Shown: piece after piece, positions 45,236 through 54,800 of the stretch | Layout: each line of letters opens with the position of its first letter | Numbering within the stretch: position 1 is the stretch's first letter | Assembly (NCBI GenBank): GCA_964594665.1 | Contig: CAZQNY010000001.1 | Coordinates: 100,961 to 164,960, forward strand | From: BM520 sp964594665 | Lineage (GTDB): Bacteria; Bacteroidota; Bacteroidia; Bacteroidales; BM520 | Length of the DNA: 64,000 nucleotides | Reading direction: 5' to 3' | Notes under the pieces: model-generated | What the model was told of the DNA's origin: nothing | The model's database searches: none | What the model saw: only the letters and a program-made list of their open reading frames with translations | Position numbers and translations under genes: made by a program

Positions 45236-46255
45236 CTATTCAATAATTTCCAGCCATCCGTGGGTATCCTCAACATCGCCATATTGAATAGCCAGCAGTC
45301 GTTCATAGAGTTTTGTTGTCCAGGGTCCGGGATTTCCATCCTTACTATATACGAATTCCTGTTTTGTATCACGATCAACAATTTTCCCTATTGGAGAAAT
45401 CACAGCAGCGGTACCGCAGGCACCGGCTTCTTCAAAGCCACCAAGCTCATCAGCCGCAACATGGCGGAGGTCTACTTTCAATCCCAGATCCTTAGCAATA
45501 ACACGCAGGCTCATATTGGTTATTGAAGGCAGAATAGTATGGGAGTCAGGAGTGATATAAGTATCATTTTTAATGCCAAAGAAATTAGCAGGACCGGCTT
45601 CATCAATAAACTTTTTCTCTTTGGCATCCAGGAAAAGTACATTGCCAAAACCTTCATCATGAGCTCTTTCAGAGGCTCTCAGGCTGGCAGCATAGTTACC
45701 ACCTACCTTAATATGACCTGTCCCGAGGGGAGCTGCGCGGTCAAAATCACGAACAATCTGGAAGTTAACAGGCTTAAAACCTTGTTTAAAGTAAGGGCCT
45801 ACAGGAGTAGCAAAAACCATAAACATATATTCAGAAGCAGGTTTCACACCTACCTGAGCTCCGGAACCAATCAGGAGAGGGCGAAGATACAAAGCAGCGC
45901 CGGTTCCAAAAGGAGGAACAAAACGCTCATTTAGTTTAATCACCTTCTTAACAGCTTCTCCAAAAAGATCTTCCGGAACTTCGGCCATCATGATTCCTTC
46001 AGCAGATTTCGCCATACGTTTGGCATTTTCCTGCCAGCGGAACAAACGAATTTTTCCATCTTTACCACGAAAAGCCTTTAATCCTTCAAAAGCTTCCTGT
46101 CCATAATGCAGGCAAGACGCAGCCATATGAATCGGAATATACTCATCGGAAGTAATTTCCAGCTCGCCCCATTTTCCATTACGGTAATAACAGCGAACAT
46201 TGTAATCGGTTTTCTGATAACCAAAGGGCAATGCACCCCAATTTATATCATTCAT
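45236..46255 (-). CDS. ilvE: Branched-chain amino-acid aminotransferase
   Basis: IlvE exchanges the amino group between Leu, Ile or Val and 2-oxoglutarate with PLP as cofactor. Its 339 residues are in the class IV family: YIPIHMAASCLHYGQEAFEGLKAFRG, the PLP lysine in LGTGHIKVGGNYAASL, and IFDEAG-like KKFIDEAGPANFFG. It is monocistronic with a clear terminator. Both biosynthetic and catabolic roles are possible; the latter would link it to acyl-CoA dehydrogenase and ETF. Confidence 0.95.
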   Translation of the reverse strand: MNDINWGALPFGYQKTDYNVRCYYRNGKWGELEITSDEYIPIHMAASCLHYGQEAFEGLKAFRGKDGKIRLFRWQENAKRMAKSAEGIMMAEVPEDLFGEAVKKVIKLNERFVPPFGTGAALYLRPLLIGSGAQVGVKPASEYMFMVFATPVGPYFKQGFKPVNFQIVRDFDRAAPLGTGHIKVGGNYAASLRASERAHDEGFGNVLFLDAKEKKFIDEAGPANFFGIKNDTYITPDSHTILPSITNMSLRVIAKDLGLKVDLRHVAADELGGFEEAGACGTAAVISPIGKIVDRDTKQEFVYSKDGNPGPWTTKLYERLLAIQYGDVEDTHGWLEIIE

Positions 46256-46402
46256 AGTATCTGTTGTTTATGTGGGTTTAAACATATTGTTTTTCCGGTT
46301 GCTAAATTAGTATGAAACAAGATGAAAAACAACATACACAGGTGATATATATACTTCTTATTTAATTTATCATTTGGATATACATGGAAACTGTAAAGAA
46401 GT

Positions 46403-46410
46403 TATCTTTG
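46403..46410 (+). promoter_or_regulatory. -7 box directly before the RuvC-fold gene
   Basis: TATCTTTG matches TAnnTTTG and ends 4 nt before the ATG at 46415. TTTG at 46373-46376 is 26 nt further up, longer than the usual spacer. The transcript may be leaderless. Confidence 0.4.
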
Positions 46411-46414
46411 TATT

Positions 46415-46846
46415 ATGATTTTAGCTGTTGATCTTGGCGTGCGCACAGGCCTGGCATTATTTAACACCGCAGGAGAATTGCAATGGGTCAGAAGCGGAAA
46501 TTTCGGCAATGCCGCCCGCCTAAAAAAGGCAGTGCCCTCATACCTGGATTATCTTGATAAAAAGAGTATCCTGGTTATGGAAGGAGGTGGCATACTGGCA
46601 GACATATGGGAGAAAGAAGCCAAAAAGAGAGGTTTGTCGGTGATACAAATTCATGCCGGAGATTGGAGAAAAGATATCCTTTACGCAAGAAATCAGCGAA
46701 ATGCAGCTTCGGCAAAACATCATGCAGTAGAAAAAGCCATGGAAATAATTCGCAATTCTGCGGTTTCTGCTCCCAAAAGTATTACTGACGATGCAGCCGA
46801 AGCCTTTCTCGTTGGGTATTGGTTTATAAACTACTACCTTAAATAA
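46415..46846 (+). CDS. Small RuvC-fold (RNase H-like) nuclease candidate
   Basis: The protein has 143 residues. It begins MILAVDLGVRTGLALF, the strand-turn-strand start of the RuvC fold, with D6. A second acidic residue is E56 in ILVMEGGG. The C-terminal helix reads ITDDAAEAFLVGYW, with D125, D126 and E129 matching the RuvC-type DDAADAL ending. QIHAGDWRKDILYARNQRNAASAK resembles the region before it in RuvC. All acidic ligands for two-metal catalysis are present. It is not ruvC itself, being shorter and lacking the ruvA/ruvB context. The substrate and partner are unknown. Confidence 0.75.
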   Translation: MILAVDLGVRTGLALFNTAGELQWVRSGNFGNAARLKKAVPSYLDYLDKKSILVMEGGGILADIWEKEAKKRGLSVIQIHAGDWRKDILYARNQRNAASAKHHAVEKAMEIIRNSAVSAPKSITDDAAEAFLVGYWFINYYLK

Positions 46847-46896
46847 TCAACATCCGGTTTTATATATTCCAGGGGCTTGCAAATTATCCTTGTCAT

Positions 46897-46929
46897 TTTG
46901 TCAGTCTGTTTCCACTGGCATATCCTTTG
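46897..46929 (+). promoter_or_regulatory. Candidate promoter of htpG
   Basis: TTTG (46897-46900), a 20-nt spacer and TATCCTTTG (46921-46929) fit the pattern but with one extra base in the -7 box. The leader would be about 45 nt. Confidence 0.35.
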
Positions 46930-46979
46930 ATATCACAGCACCCGGAAATAATAGTTTATAACAATAAAAACCGGAAAAA

Positions 46980-48881
46980 ATGCAAAATGGTAAGATTAAT
47001 GTTCAAACCGAGAACATTTTCCCTATTATTAAAAAGTTCCTTTACTCAGATCATGAGATATTCCTTCGCGAAATCATTTCCAATGCTGTTGATGCTACAC
47101 AAAAGTTGAAAACACTGGCATCGATGGATAAGGTTAAAGATGAACTTGGTGACCTGACAATTAAAGTTGAAGTAAACAAAAAAAAGAAAACAATCACCGT
47201 TACCGACCGTGGTATTGGCATGACAGCTGATGAGGTGGACAAGTACATTAACCAGATTGCATTTAGCAGTGCTGAGGATTTTGTAAAAAAATTCAAAGCC
47301 AAGAGTGAAGCAGAAAGAAATGCAATTATTGGACATTTCGGGCTGGGATTTTACTCATCCTTCATGGTTTCTGATAAAGTAGAAATCAACACAAAGACAT
47401 ATAAAAAAGGAGGAAGCACAAAACCTGTTCACTGGGAATGCGACGGTAGCCCAAACTACACGATTGCTGAAGGTCAGCGCGAAGATAGAGGAACCCAGAT
47501 AACAATGCATATTTCAGAAGATACAGAAGAATTTCTTGAGGATTATCGCATTCTGGAATTATTAAAGAAATACTGCAAGTTCCTTCCTGTACCCATTGAA
47601 TTTGGCACCGAGACCAAAACACGGGAAATTGAAGGAAAAACTGATAAAGACGGAAATCCGGAGACAGAAACCTATGAAGTTCCCAGAATAATAAACAATC
47701 CTGACCCGGCATGGAAAAAGCAACCGGCAAATTTGAAAGAGGAAGATTACAAAGATTTCTATCGTGAGCTTTATCCCACCGTATTTGAAGATCCGCTTTT
47801 TAATATTCACCTTAACGTTGATTATCCTTTCAACCTGACAGGCATCCTATACTTCCCCAAGGTTAAGAATAAAATCGAGGTCCAGAAGGAAAAAATCCAG
47901 CTTTATAGCAATCAGGTATTTGTTACCGATGAGGTGAATGGCATAGTTCCTGATTTCCTGACGCTTCTGCATGGTGTTCTTGATTCCCCGGATATTCCAT
48001 TAAATGTATCCAGAAGTTATCTGCAAAGTGATTCCAATGTCAAAAAGATCTCGAATCACATTATGAAAAAAGTTTCCGACAAACTCGAGGAAATATTCAA
48101 GAATGACCGTGAGGAGTTTGAAAAAAAATGGGACGACATCCGTGTATTTATTGAGTATGGAATGATATCGGAAGTAAAATTCAACGACAGAGCGAAAAAA
48201 TTTGCTTTACTGAAAAATACAGAGGATAAATATTTTACTTTTGATGAGTACAAAACACATGTTGAAGCGACTCAAAAGGATAAAGATAAAAAACTTGTAT
48301 ATCTGTATACTTCAGATACTGAAGCACAGCACAGCTATATAACAGCTGCACGCGAAAAAGGATATGATGTGCTGGTATTTGACGGACCAATTGACAACCA
48401 TTACATAAACAGTCTGGAGCAACAGCTTGAGGACACCTCTTTCAAACGTGTGGATGCAGACATCGTTGACAAGTTGATTGAAAAAGAAGAAAATCAGCCT
48501 TCAAAACTCAACGAGGAGCAAATTGGTATATTGAAACCTTTATTCGAAGAGGGCCTGGAAAAAACACAATATGAAATAAAAACGGAAAACCTCAGTGAAA
48601 CAGATATGCCTGTAATTATTACGCAGAATGAATTCATGCGTCGTATGAAAGACATGGCAAAACTGGGTGGTGGCATGGATTATATGGCAAATATGCCTGA
48701 TAATTACACATTGGTTGTCAACACCAATCATCCTTTAATGGGCAGGATTCTTGACATGGAAGAAGAAAACGAACAAAAGAATCTTGTTAAACAGGTTCGT
48801 GACCTTGCTTTTCTTTCAAATAATCTTTTGAAAGGTGAAGCATTGGAAAAATTCGTCAAAAGATCGGTTGAATTACTGTAA
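46980..48881 (+). CDS. htpG: Molecular chaperone HtpG (Hsp90)
   Basis: HtpG is the bacterial Hsp90, an ATP-dependent dimeric chaperone. Its 633 residues begin MQNGKINVQTENIFPIIKKF. The GHKL ATPase motifs are EIISNAVDATQK, DRGIGMTADEVDKYI and GHFGLGFYSSFMV. The middle domain has YFPKVKNKIEVQKEKIQLY and the arginine segment NVSRSYLQSD. The C-terminal dimerisation domain is complete. It has its own terminator. Confidence 0.96.
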   Translation: MQNGKINVQTENIFPIIKKFLYSDHEIFLREIISNAVDATQKLKTLASMDKVKDELGDLTIKVEVNKKKKTITVTDRGIGMTADEVDKYINQIAFSSAEDFVKKFKAKSEAERNAIIGHFGLGFYSSFMVSDKVEINTKTYKKGGSTKPVHWECDGSPNYTIAEGQREDRGTQITMHISEDTEEFLEDYRILELLKKYCKFLPVPIEFGTETKTREIEGKTDKDGNPETETYEVPRIINNPDPAWKKQPANLKEEDYKDFYRELYPTVFEDPLFNIHLNVDYPFNLTGILYFPKVKNKIEVQKEKIQLYSNQVFVTDEVNGIVPDFLTLLHGVLDSPDIPLNVSRSYLQSDSNVKKISNHIMKKVSDKLEEIFKNDREEFEKKWDDIRVFIEYGMISEVKFNDRAKKFALLKNTEDKYFTFDEYKTHVEATQKDKDKKLVYLYTSDTEAQHSYITAAREKGYDVLVFDGPIDNHYINSLEQQLEDTSFKRVDADIVDKLIEKEENQPSKLNEEQIGILKPLFEEGLEKTQYEIKTENLSETDMPVIITQNEFMRRMKDMAKLGGGMDYMANMPDNYTLVVNTNHPLMGRILDMEEENEQKNLVKQVRDLAFLSNNLLKGEALEKFVKRSVELL

Positions 48882-48921
48882 CCTTTTACGATAAGCAGAA
48901 TCCTATAATCGTTAAATAATC

Positions 48922-48966
48922 AATGAGCCGGGAGTTGGTACCTGAACTAATTTCCGGCTCATTTTA
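48922..48966 (+). terminator. Terminator of htpG just upstream of lemA
   Basis: AATGAGCCGG and CCGGCTCATT form a perfect 10-bp stem with a 22-nt loop, followed by TTAAAAT. It ends 12 nt before the lemA start codon, so lemA has no room for a promoter after it. Confidence 0.65.
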
Positions 48967-48977
48967 AAATACAAAAA

Positions 48978-49565
48978 ATGAAAAACAAAAACCTTATCAT
49001 TGTTCTCGTTGTAGTGCTGGCCATATTGGTCATTTCAAGTATCAGTTCGTATAATGGGCTTGTAAGTGCTGAAGAAGGTGTTGATGCACAATGGGCGCAG
49101 GTTGAAAACGTATATCAACGTCGAGCAGACCTGATTCCCAACCTCGTAAATACTGTTAAAGGCTATGCTGATTTTGAGAAGCAAACTTTAACAGATGTTA
49201 TTGAAGCACGGTCGAAAGCAACCTCTGTACAGATTGACCCTTCCAATATCACAGAGGCTAATGTCCAGCAATTTCAGGCGGCACAGGAGCAACTGTCGGG
49301 AGCATTATCAAGGTTATTGGTAACCATAGAGCGCTATCCGGACCTGAAAGCGAACAGAAATTTTTTGGAGCTACAGGCTCAGCTTGAAGGTACAGAAAAC
49401 AGAATTACTGTAGAGCGTAATAAATTCAACGAATCGGCGAAATTATATAATACGTCCATCAGAAAATTCCCAAAAAGTATTTTTGCCGGTATGTTTGGCT
49501 TTGAGCGCAAAGGATATTTCACCGCTTCAGAAGGTGCAGAAAATGCTCCTGTTGTTGAATTTTAA
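48978..49565 (+). CDS. lemA: LemA family protein
   Basis: The 195-residue protein has one N-terminal membrane helix (about 5-23, LIIVLVVVLAILVISSI) and a long helical outer domain with the family core QWAQVENVYQRRADLIPNLVNTVKGYA and TIERYPDLKANRNFLELQAQLEGTENRI. LemA proteins are inner-membrane proteins of uncertain function and often occur next to TPM-domain proteins, as here (13 nt before the first TPM gene). Confidence 0.93.
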   Translation: MKNKNLIIVLVVVLAILVISSISSYNGLVSAEEGVDAQWAQVENVYQRRADLIPNLVNTVKGYADFEKQTLTDVIEARSKATSVQIDPSNITEANVQQFQAAQEQLSGALSRLLVTIERYPDLKANRNFLELQAQLEGTENRITVERNKFNESAKLYNTSIRKFPKSIFAGMFGFERKGYFTASEGAENAPVVEF

Positions 49566-49577
49566 TAAAAAAAACAA

Positions 49578-50024
49578 ATGACAAAACCGGCAATAGAGTT
49601 TTTTACACCCTCACAAAAAGATACCATCAAGCAGGCCATAATGAATGCAGAGCTTGATACCTCGGGAGAGATTCGTGTTCACATAGAAAATACATGTCCG
49701 GGAGATGTAATGGAACGGGCAGCATTTATTTTCAATCGCTTGGGTATGCATAAAACGGAAAAACGCAATGGCGTGCTTTTTTATCTTGCAATACATCACA
49801 GAAAATTTGCCATTATTGGCGATATGGGCATTAATGCTGTTGTTCCGGAGAATTACTGGGATAATATCAAAAGAGAGATGCTCAATAAATTTGCAGATGG
49901 GGATTTCTGTAATGGCCTTGCAGATGCTATTACAGATACCGGCAACCAATTAAAAAAGCACTTCCCGTTTCAAACGGATGATATAAACGAATTATCCGAT
50001 GAAATTTCATTCGGGGATCAATAA
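49578..50024 (+). CDS. Cytosolic TPM-domain protein
   Basis: The 148-residue protein has no signal peptide. The TPM domain shows FFTPSQKDTIKQAIMNAELDTSGEIRVHIE, then RNGVLFYLAIHHRKFAIIGDMGINAVVP and a C-terminal helix FADGDFCNGLADAI. It is a soluble partner of the membrane-anchored TPM protein that follows 8 nt later. The function in this cluster is unknown; in other bacteria TPM domains have been linked to photosystem repair or membrane-protein quality control, which may not transfer. Confidence 0.88.
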   Translation: MTKPAIEFFTPSQKDTIKQAIMNAELDTSGEIRVHIENTCPGDVMERAAFIFNRLGMHKTEKRNGVLFYLAIHHRKFAIIGDMGINAVVPENYWDNIKREMLNKFADGDFCNGLADAITDTGNQLKKHFPFQTDDINELSDEISFGDQ

Positions 50025-50031
50025 AAAAACT

Positions 50032-50844
50032 ATGAAACGTATTGTATCCATATTTCTGTCCTTAACACTTGTATTGTCTGTTGTCGCAGAGAACATTCCT
50101 GAACGTCCGATGCCTCCAAGGCTTGTGAACGATCTTGCGGATGTGCTCTCCAATAACGAGGAGCAACAGCTGGAGGCTTTCCTAACAAACTTCGCCCGCG
50201 GATCATCGACCCAGATTGTTGTTGTTACCGTAAACTCCATTGAAGGATATGACAAGGCGCAGTATGCATATAAAATTGGTGAATTGTGGGGTGTCGGACA
50301 GTCGGATAAAGACAATGGAGCAGTAATGCTTATAAAGCCTAAAGCGGCAAGTGAAAAAGGCGAAGCCTATATAGCTACAGGTTATGGGTTGGAAGCGGTA
50401 ATTCCTGATGCCATAGCATCGCGCATTGTCAATCATGAAATGATTCCACTGTTTAAAAACGGGGAGTATGCAGAGGGCATTGCGGCAGGTTTAACAGTTA
50501 TGACAGAGCTTGCTGCCGGGGAATACCCTTATGAGGAATATGAATCCCGCACCAGTGGATCCGGAGGCTTTGCGCTCTTACCCATATTAATGGTCATGGT
50601 ATTTTATCTGTTGTTTTTAGGCCGCAGGAGAAGATACTATTCCGCCGGTCACAAGGGCAGCAGTTTGCCTTTCTGGCTGATTTTATGGGGGTTAAACAGC
50701 GGGAGAAGTGGTTCCAGCGGATACTGGAATGATTTCAACTCGGGCAGCGGGCACTTTGGAGGTGGCAGCAGTTTTGGCGGCGGTGGATTTGGCGGCTTCG
50801 GAGGTGGATCATTTGGCGGTGGTGGTGCCGGTGGCTCCTGGTAA
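50032..50844 (+). CDS. Exported TPM-domain protein with glycine-rich tail (YgcG-like)
   Basis: The ATG at 50032 gives 270 residues; an upstream start inside the previous gene would break the signal peptide MKRIVSIFLSLTLVLSVVA. The TPM domain (about 25-155) includes RLVNDLADVLSNNEEQQLEAFLTNFA and TGYGLEAVIPDAIASRIVN. A membrane helix (about 182-198, LLPILMVMVFYLLFLG) and a Gly/Ser-rich tail ending GGGGAGGSW follow. This is the YgcG arrangement. It closes the lemA-TPM-TPM operon. Confidence 0.9.
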   Translation: MKRIVSIFLSLTLVLSVVAENIPERPMPPRLVNDLADVLSNNEEQQLEAFLTNFARGSSTQIVVVTVNSIEGYDKAQYAYKIGELWGVGQSDKDNGAVMLIKPKAASEKGEAYIATGYGLEAVIPDAIASRIVNHEMIPLFKNGEYAEGIAAGLTVMTELAAGEYPYEEYESRTSGSGGFALLPILMVMVFYLLFLGRRRRYYSAGHKGSSLPFWLILWGLNSGRSGSSGYWNDFNSGSGHFGGGSSFGGGGFGGFGGGSFGGGGAGGSW

Positions 50845-50863
50845 ACCATGCCGGCACAACAAG

Positions 50864-51202
50864 TTACTTATTCCCCCGGCTTAAAAACACCATTGATACT
50901 CCTCCTACAAGGATATAGATCGCCAATGATGGGGTTATTCCATTTGAAAGCTCCATTACAACACCAAAAATGGAAACGATAAGTATTATTAATGCCGACC
51001 ACAGCGTAAGCTGCTGATCGCGTGTAAAACCTCCGATAAAAATCAAACCACAAAAAATCAGATGTATCAGCGCAAACCAAAAGGACATACTCTGAAAATC
51101 AAAGCTTTTAAATACTGTAAAATAATAGCTAAAAGCATAGAGCAATAAAGCGATACGAAGAATCCACATTGCAAAGGGTTGAGCATTACGAAAAGGTTTC
51201 AT
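50864..51202 (-). CDS. Small four-helix inner-membrane protein, unknown
   Basis: The 112-residue protein has four hydrophobic segments at about 11-29, 41-60, 66-83 and 88-107 and no soluble domain. I recognise no family. It faces the lemA operon end-on with a 19-nt gap and is divergent from the thioredoxin-like gene, whose -7 box forms a palindrome with its own. Confidence 0.72.
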   Translation of the reverse strand: MKPFRNAQPFAMWILRIALLLYAFSYYFTVFKSFDFQSMSFWFALIHLIFCGLIFIGGFTRDQQLTLWSALIILIVSIFGVVMELSNGITPSLAIYILVGGVSMVFLSRGNK

Positions 51203-51218
51203 ATTTCCGGTTTTTATT

Positions 51219-51235
51219 TAGTTTTGCCAAAATTA
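51219..51235. promoter_or_regulatory. Overlapping divergent -7 boxes
   Basis: TAGTTTTG on the plus strand (51219-51226) and TAATTTTG on the minus strand (51235-51228) both fit TAnnTTTG and together form the near-palindrome TAGTTTTG-C-CAAAATTA. They are placed to serve the thioredoxin-like gene and the small membrane-protein gene. Confidence 0.4.
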
Positions 51236-51267
51236 ATAAAACATAAGGATCTTCAAACGTAAATTTC

Positions 51268-51819
51268 ATGCAGGGAAGAAGAATCATTCAATTATTTCTT
51301 TTAATGAGCTTATTTAACCCATGGAATATGCTTACAGCACAGGATGACGACAGGGGCTACATTGTAAAAGTTGGAGATATGGCACCAGACTTTTCCATTA
51401 CACTCGACAATGGTGATATCTGGACACTTTCGGAGAACAGAGGTGACGTTATTATGCTTCAATTTACGGCCAGCTGGTGTTCTGTATGCCGAAAAGAAAT
51501 GCCTTTTATTGAAGATGAAATTTGGAATTCGCACAAAAACAAGAACTTTGAGCTAATAGGAATTGACAGAGATGAACCGTTGGAAACCGTGTTAAAATTC
51601 AAACAACAAACAGGAGTAACCTATCCCCTTGCGCCGGATAAAGACGCAAGTATTTTCAAATTATTTGCGCATGAAAAAGCAGGAGTAACACGAAATGTAA
51701 TTATTGACCGGGATGGAACAATCGTATATCTCACAAGGCTATTTAATGAAAAGGAATTTATGGATATGAAAGAGACAATTAATAATCTCTTATCAAAACC
51801 CAATAAAGACCAAAAATAA
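51268..51819 (+). CDS. TlpA-like thioredoxin-fold protein
   Basis: The 183-residue protein starts with a signal segment (IIQLFLLMSLFNPWNMLTAQ). A redoxin/AhpC-TSA fold follows, with the active site WCSVCRKEMPF (C71, C74) and FELIGIDRDEPLETVLKF. It is probably a periplasmic thiol-disulfide reductase in the TlpA/ResA group. There is no adjacent cytochrome maturation gene. A second conserved proline is seen in GVTYPLAPD. Confidence 0.88.
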   Translation: MQGRRIIQLFLLMSLFNPWNMLTAQDDDRGYIVKVGDMAPDFSITLDNGDIWTLSENRGDVIMLQFTASWCSVCRKEMPFIEDEIWNSHKNKNFELIGIDRDEPLETVLKFKQQTGVTYPLAPDKDASIFKLFAHEKAGVTRNVIIDRDGTIVYLTRLFNEKEFMDMKETINNLLSKPNKDQK

Positions 51820-51826
51820 TTTTCTG

Positions 51827-51861
51827 TTTGTAAAGCTATTCTTAAAAGAGTGTTATATTTG
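51827..51861 (+). promoter_or_regulatory. Candidate promoter of the sensor kinase-aroK pair
   Basis: TTTG (51827-51830), a 23-nt spacer and TATATTTG (51854-51861) fit the consensus, with a slightly long spacer. The kinase start codon follows 28 nt later. Confidence 0.45.
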
Positions 51862-51889
51862 TGTCTGTACTTTTAGCACCAGAACGACA

Positions 51890-54800
51890 TTGATAAAAAA
51901 AGCGCTTTTAATATTAAGCTATTGCTTCTTTGCTTTTTCCGTATTATTCGGTCAGAAGTTAAATACCTTTCGCCTAACTCCGGAGGACGGATTGCCATCG
52001 CTTGAAGTAAGAAATATTCTTCAGACTAATGACGGCCGGGTATGGATAGCCCATCGAAATGGGGTTTCTTCCTACGATGGCATACGTTTTAAAAATTATT
52101 ATCAGCAGGATGGTTTTAACAGGCCACCACAATCCTATTTATGCCTTGACAAAAACAATAACCTGTATTCCCTTTCGGATGGAAGAGAAACAGGAATCAC
52201 AATGTTAAATAATAATAAGTGGGAGTTAATCATTGAATATGATAGTCTTCCTCTTTCGTCGAAGGTTACTGGGTTTGAAATTCTCAATAAAAATGGTATA
52301 AATATATTTTCATTTTCAACCAGGCAGCACGGTTTTTTCTATTACGACAGCCTGATGCATCATATTCAACCTCATGAGATAGGATGCACTGATATCTATT
52401 CCATTGAACATTTTAATAACACCCTATTACTTGCCACAGACAAGGGCATTATAGAATTCAGCGGGAATTCATTTCAGACTAAATATAAAGAGCTTATAAA
52501 AAATCGCAATGCCGTATATGCTCTTTCCTCAAAAAACGACCAACTCCTTGTAGTGAGCCCTGCTGCCATTAAAATCATTAAGAATGATGAATGCATCTAT
52601 ACATGTTCAACAAAGGGTAAAATTTCCTGGGATGTACGCAATACAACTGTGAGGTGTGTTCTCGACCAAAACAATAATATTTATGTAGGTGATGAAATGC
52701 AGTTTTATACCATCAAACCTCAAAACTCTCAGATTAGTGAGATCGATACTAAGACCGGATTTACTGCTGAAGGAGTAACCTGGCTTTATTGTGATGATGA
52801 AAACAATACCTGGGCAGCATCCAACAGAGGTATAACAATAATATATCCTACTGCATTCATTCATTATAGCAGCAGTGACATTTTACCCGACAATGAAGTA
52901 TCAGGCATTATTGAGCAGTCACCCGGTAAATATTTACTGGGACATAACATGGGTATCAGCGTTTTTGATGGAGAGAGAATACTTAACTATTTAAGGCTCA
53001 CAGACGATAAAAATTATAATGTTAATTATAGAATACAGGATTTCACCAGTGATGGAAAAGGGGTTGTTTATTTTGCAAGTTCTAAAGGTGGATTTGGGAT
53101 GGTTAAAAAAAATGAAATCCAATGGCTTGACCATCCCGCTTTAAAAGACATAACATATTTTGCAGGTGTGTATTATGACACAATCACCAATAGATTGTGG
53201 CTTTCCGGGAGTGGTCTGTTTGGATATCTCACGGAAGAAAATAAATTCTTTTCTATTCCCACAACAAGTGAGAATTTGAGCGTAAGAAAGATATATAAAT
53301 TTCATGATGGCAATATATATTGTGGACTAAATAAGGCCGGATTTTTAAAAATCGACAACAATACGCAGGTTGAGAATTATTATTACAAAGAGGGTAGCGT
53401 TGAAGATAACAACATCTATTCCATGTACCTTGATCGTGATAATGTTTTATGGATTGGCACTGCCACAGGTCTCATTTACTTTTTCAAGGATCAATTCCAC
53501 CGGAAGCTTGAGGGCTATCCTGAAATCGAAGGACCTGTATATCAGGTAAACAGCGATTTGCAAGATAATATCTGGCTTGGCACAGAAATAAGTTTACTGC
53601 AATTTGATGGTGAAAAGCTCATTGAGTATACTGAATCGGAGGGCTTCAGAGCCGGAGAAACAAATCGCGCGGCTTTTTGTCTTACAGACGACAGCCGGAT
53701 TTTTATAGGAGGGTCTTCCGGATTGTCAATCTTCAACACACTGAAAAATATCACGATAGCCCCAACCCAACCACGATGCGAAATCACTGGTATTCACCTT
53801 GATACCACTATATATAATCCATATTTAAATCATGTATTTTCGAGCAATCAGAATAGTTTCTTAATTTCTTTTACTCCTATCTCTTTTAGTGGCAGAAAAA
53901 AAATCATCCAGCAGTTCATGCTGGCCGGTCTTGATAAAAACTGGAAGACCATTGAAGACAAACATACCTCTTCAGCTTTTTATTCCAGTGTAAATCCCGG
54001 GACCTATAATTTTCTTTACCGGGTTTCAAATAATGGCGGCAGAACATGGTGCAGGGCAAAAATTTCCGGAAATATACTTGTTGAAAAGCCTTTTTATCAG
54101 AAAGGGTGGTTTATTGCATCCGTTGTTTTCCTAGTACTTATATTCCTATTCCTTATTTTTTACCTGATTACACGCCAACAATATTCAAAATCGCTTAAGG
54201 CTGAGGTAGAAAAAAGAACACTCCAGCTGCAAAATGCAAATAACGAAAAAGATAAATTTTTCTCCATTATAGCCCATGATTTAAGAAGCCCGTTTAATGC
54301 AATTATTGGTTTTTCGGAAATTTTAAATACTGATTATGATTCCTATACTGAAGAAGAAAAAAAATTGTTTATCTCAAATATTCATGAAGCTTCGGAAAAC
54401 ACATATAAACTTATCGAGAAACTTTTAGACTGGTCGAGAGCCAAAACAGGCAGGCTTAAATATGAACCCAGCATGATAGATCTTTCCTTAATAGGAACAT
54501 CGATGACGCATACCTATAGAAATGCTGCCAATAAAAAGGATATTGTTATAAAATCGCTTATAGGCTACCACTCTAAAGTATACGCTGATAAAAACCTTTT
54601 GGAAACTATTTTCAGAAATCTCATCAGTAATGCCATTAAGTATACAAATCCGGGAGGAGAGATCATTCTTACCGCAAAAAAAGAGGATGAGATGACCCGT
54701 ATTTCAATTCGTGATACCGGAACCGGGATGGATCATGATACGGTTAAATCACTGTTTTATATTGATAAAAAGTCGAGCACTCCCGGAACACAGGATGAGC

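Noticed and set aside
50649..50849. Proline-rich open frame on the minus strand
   Set aside because: It is the mirror of the glycine-rich tail of the exported TPM protein.
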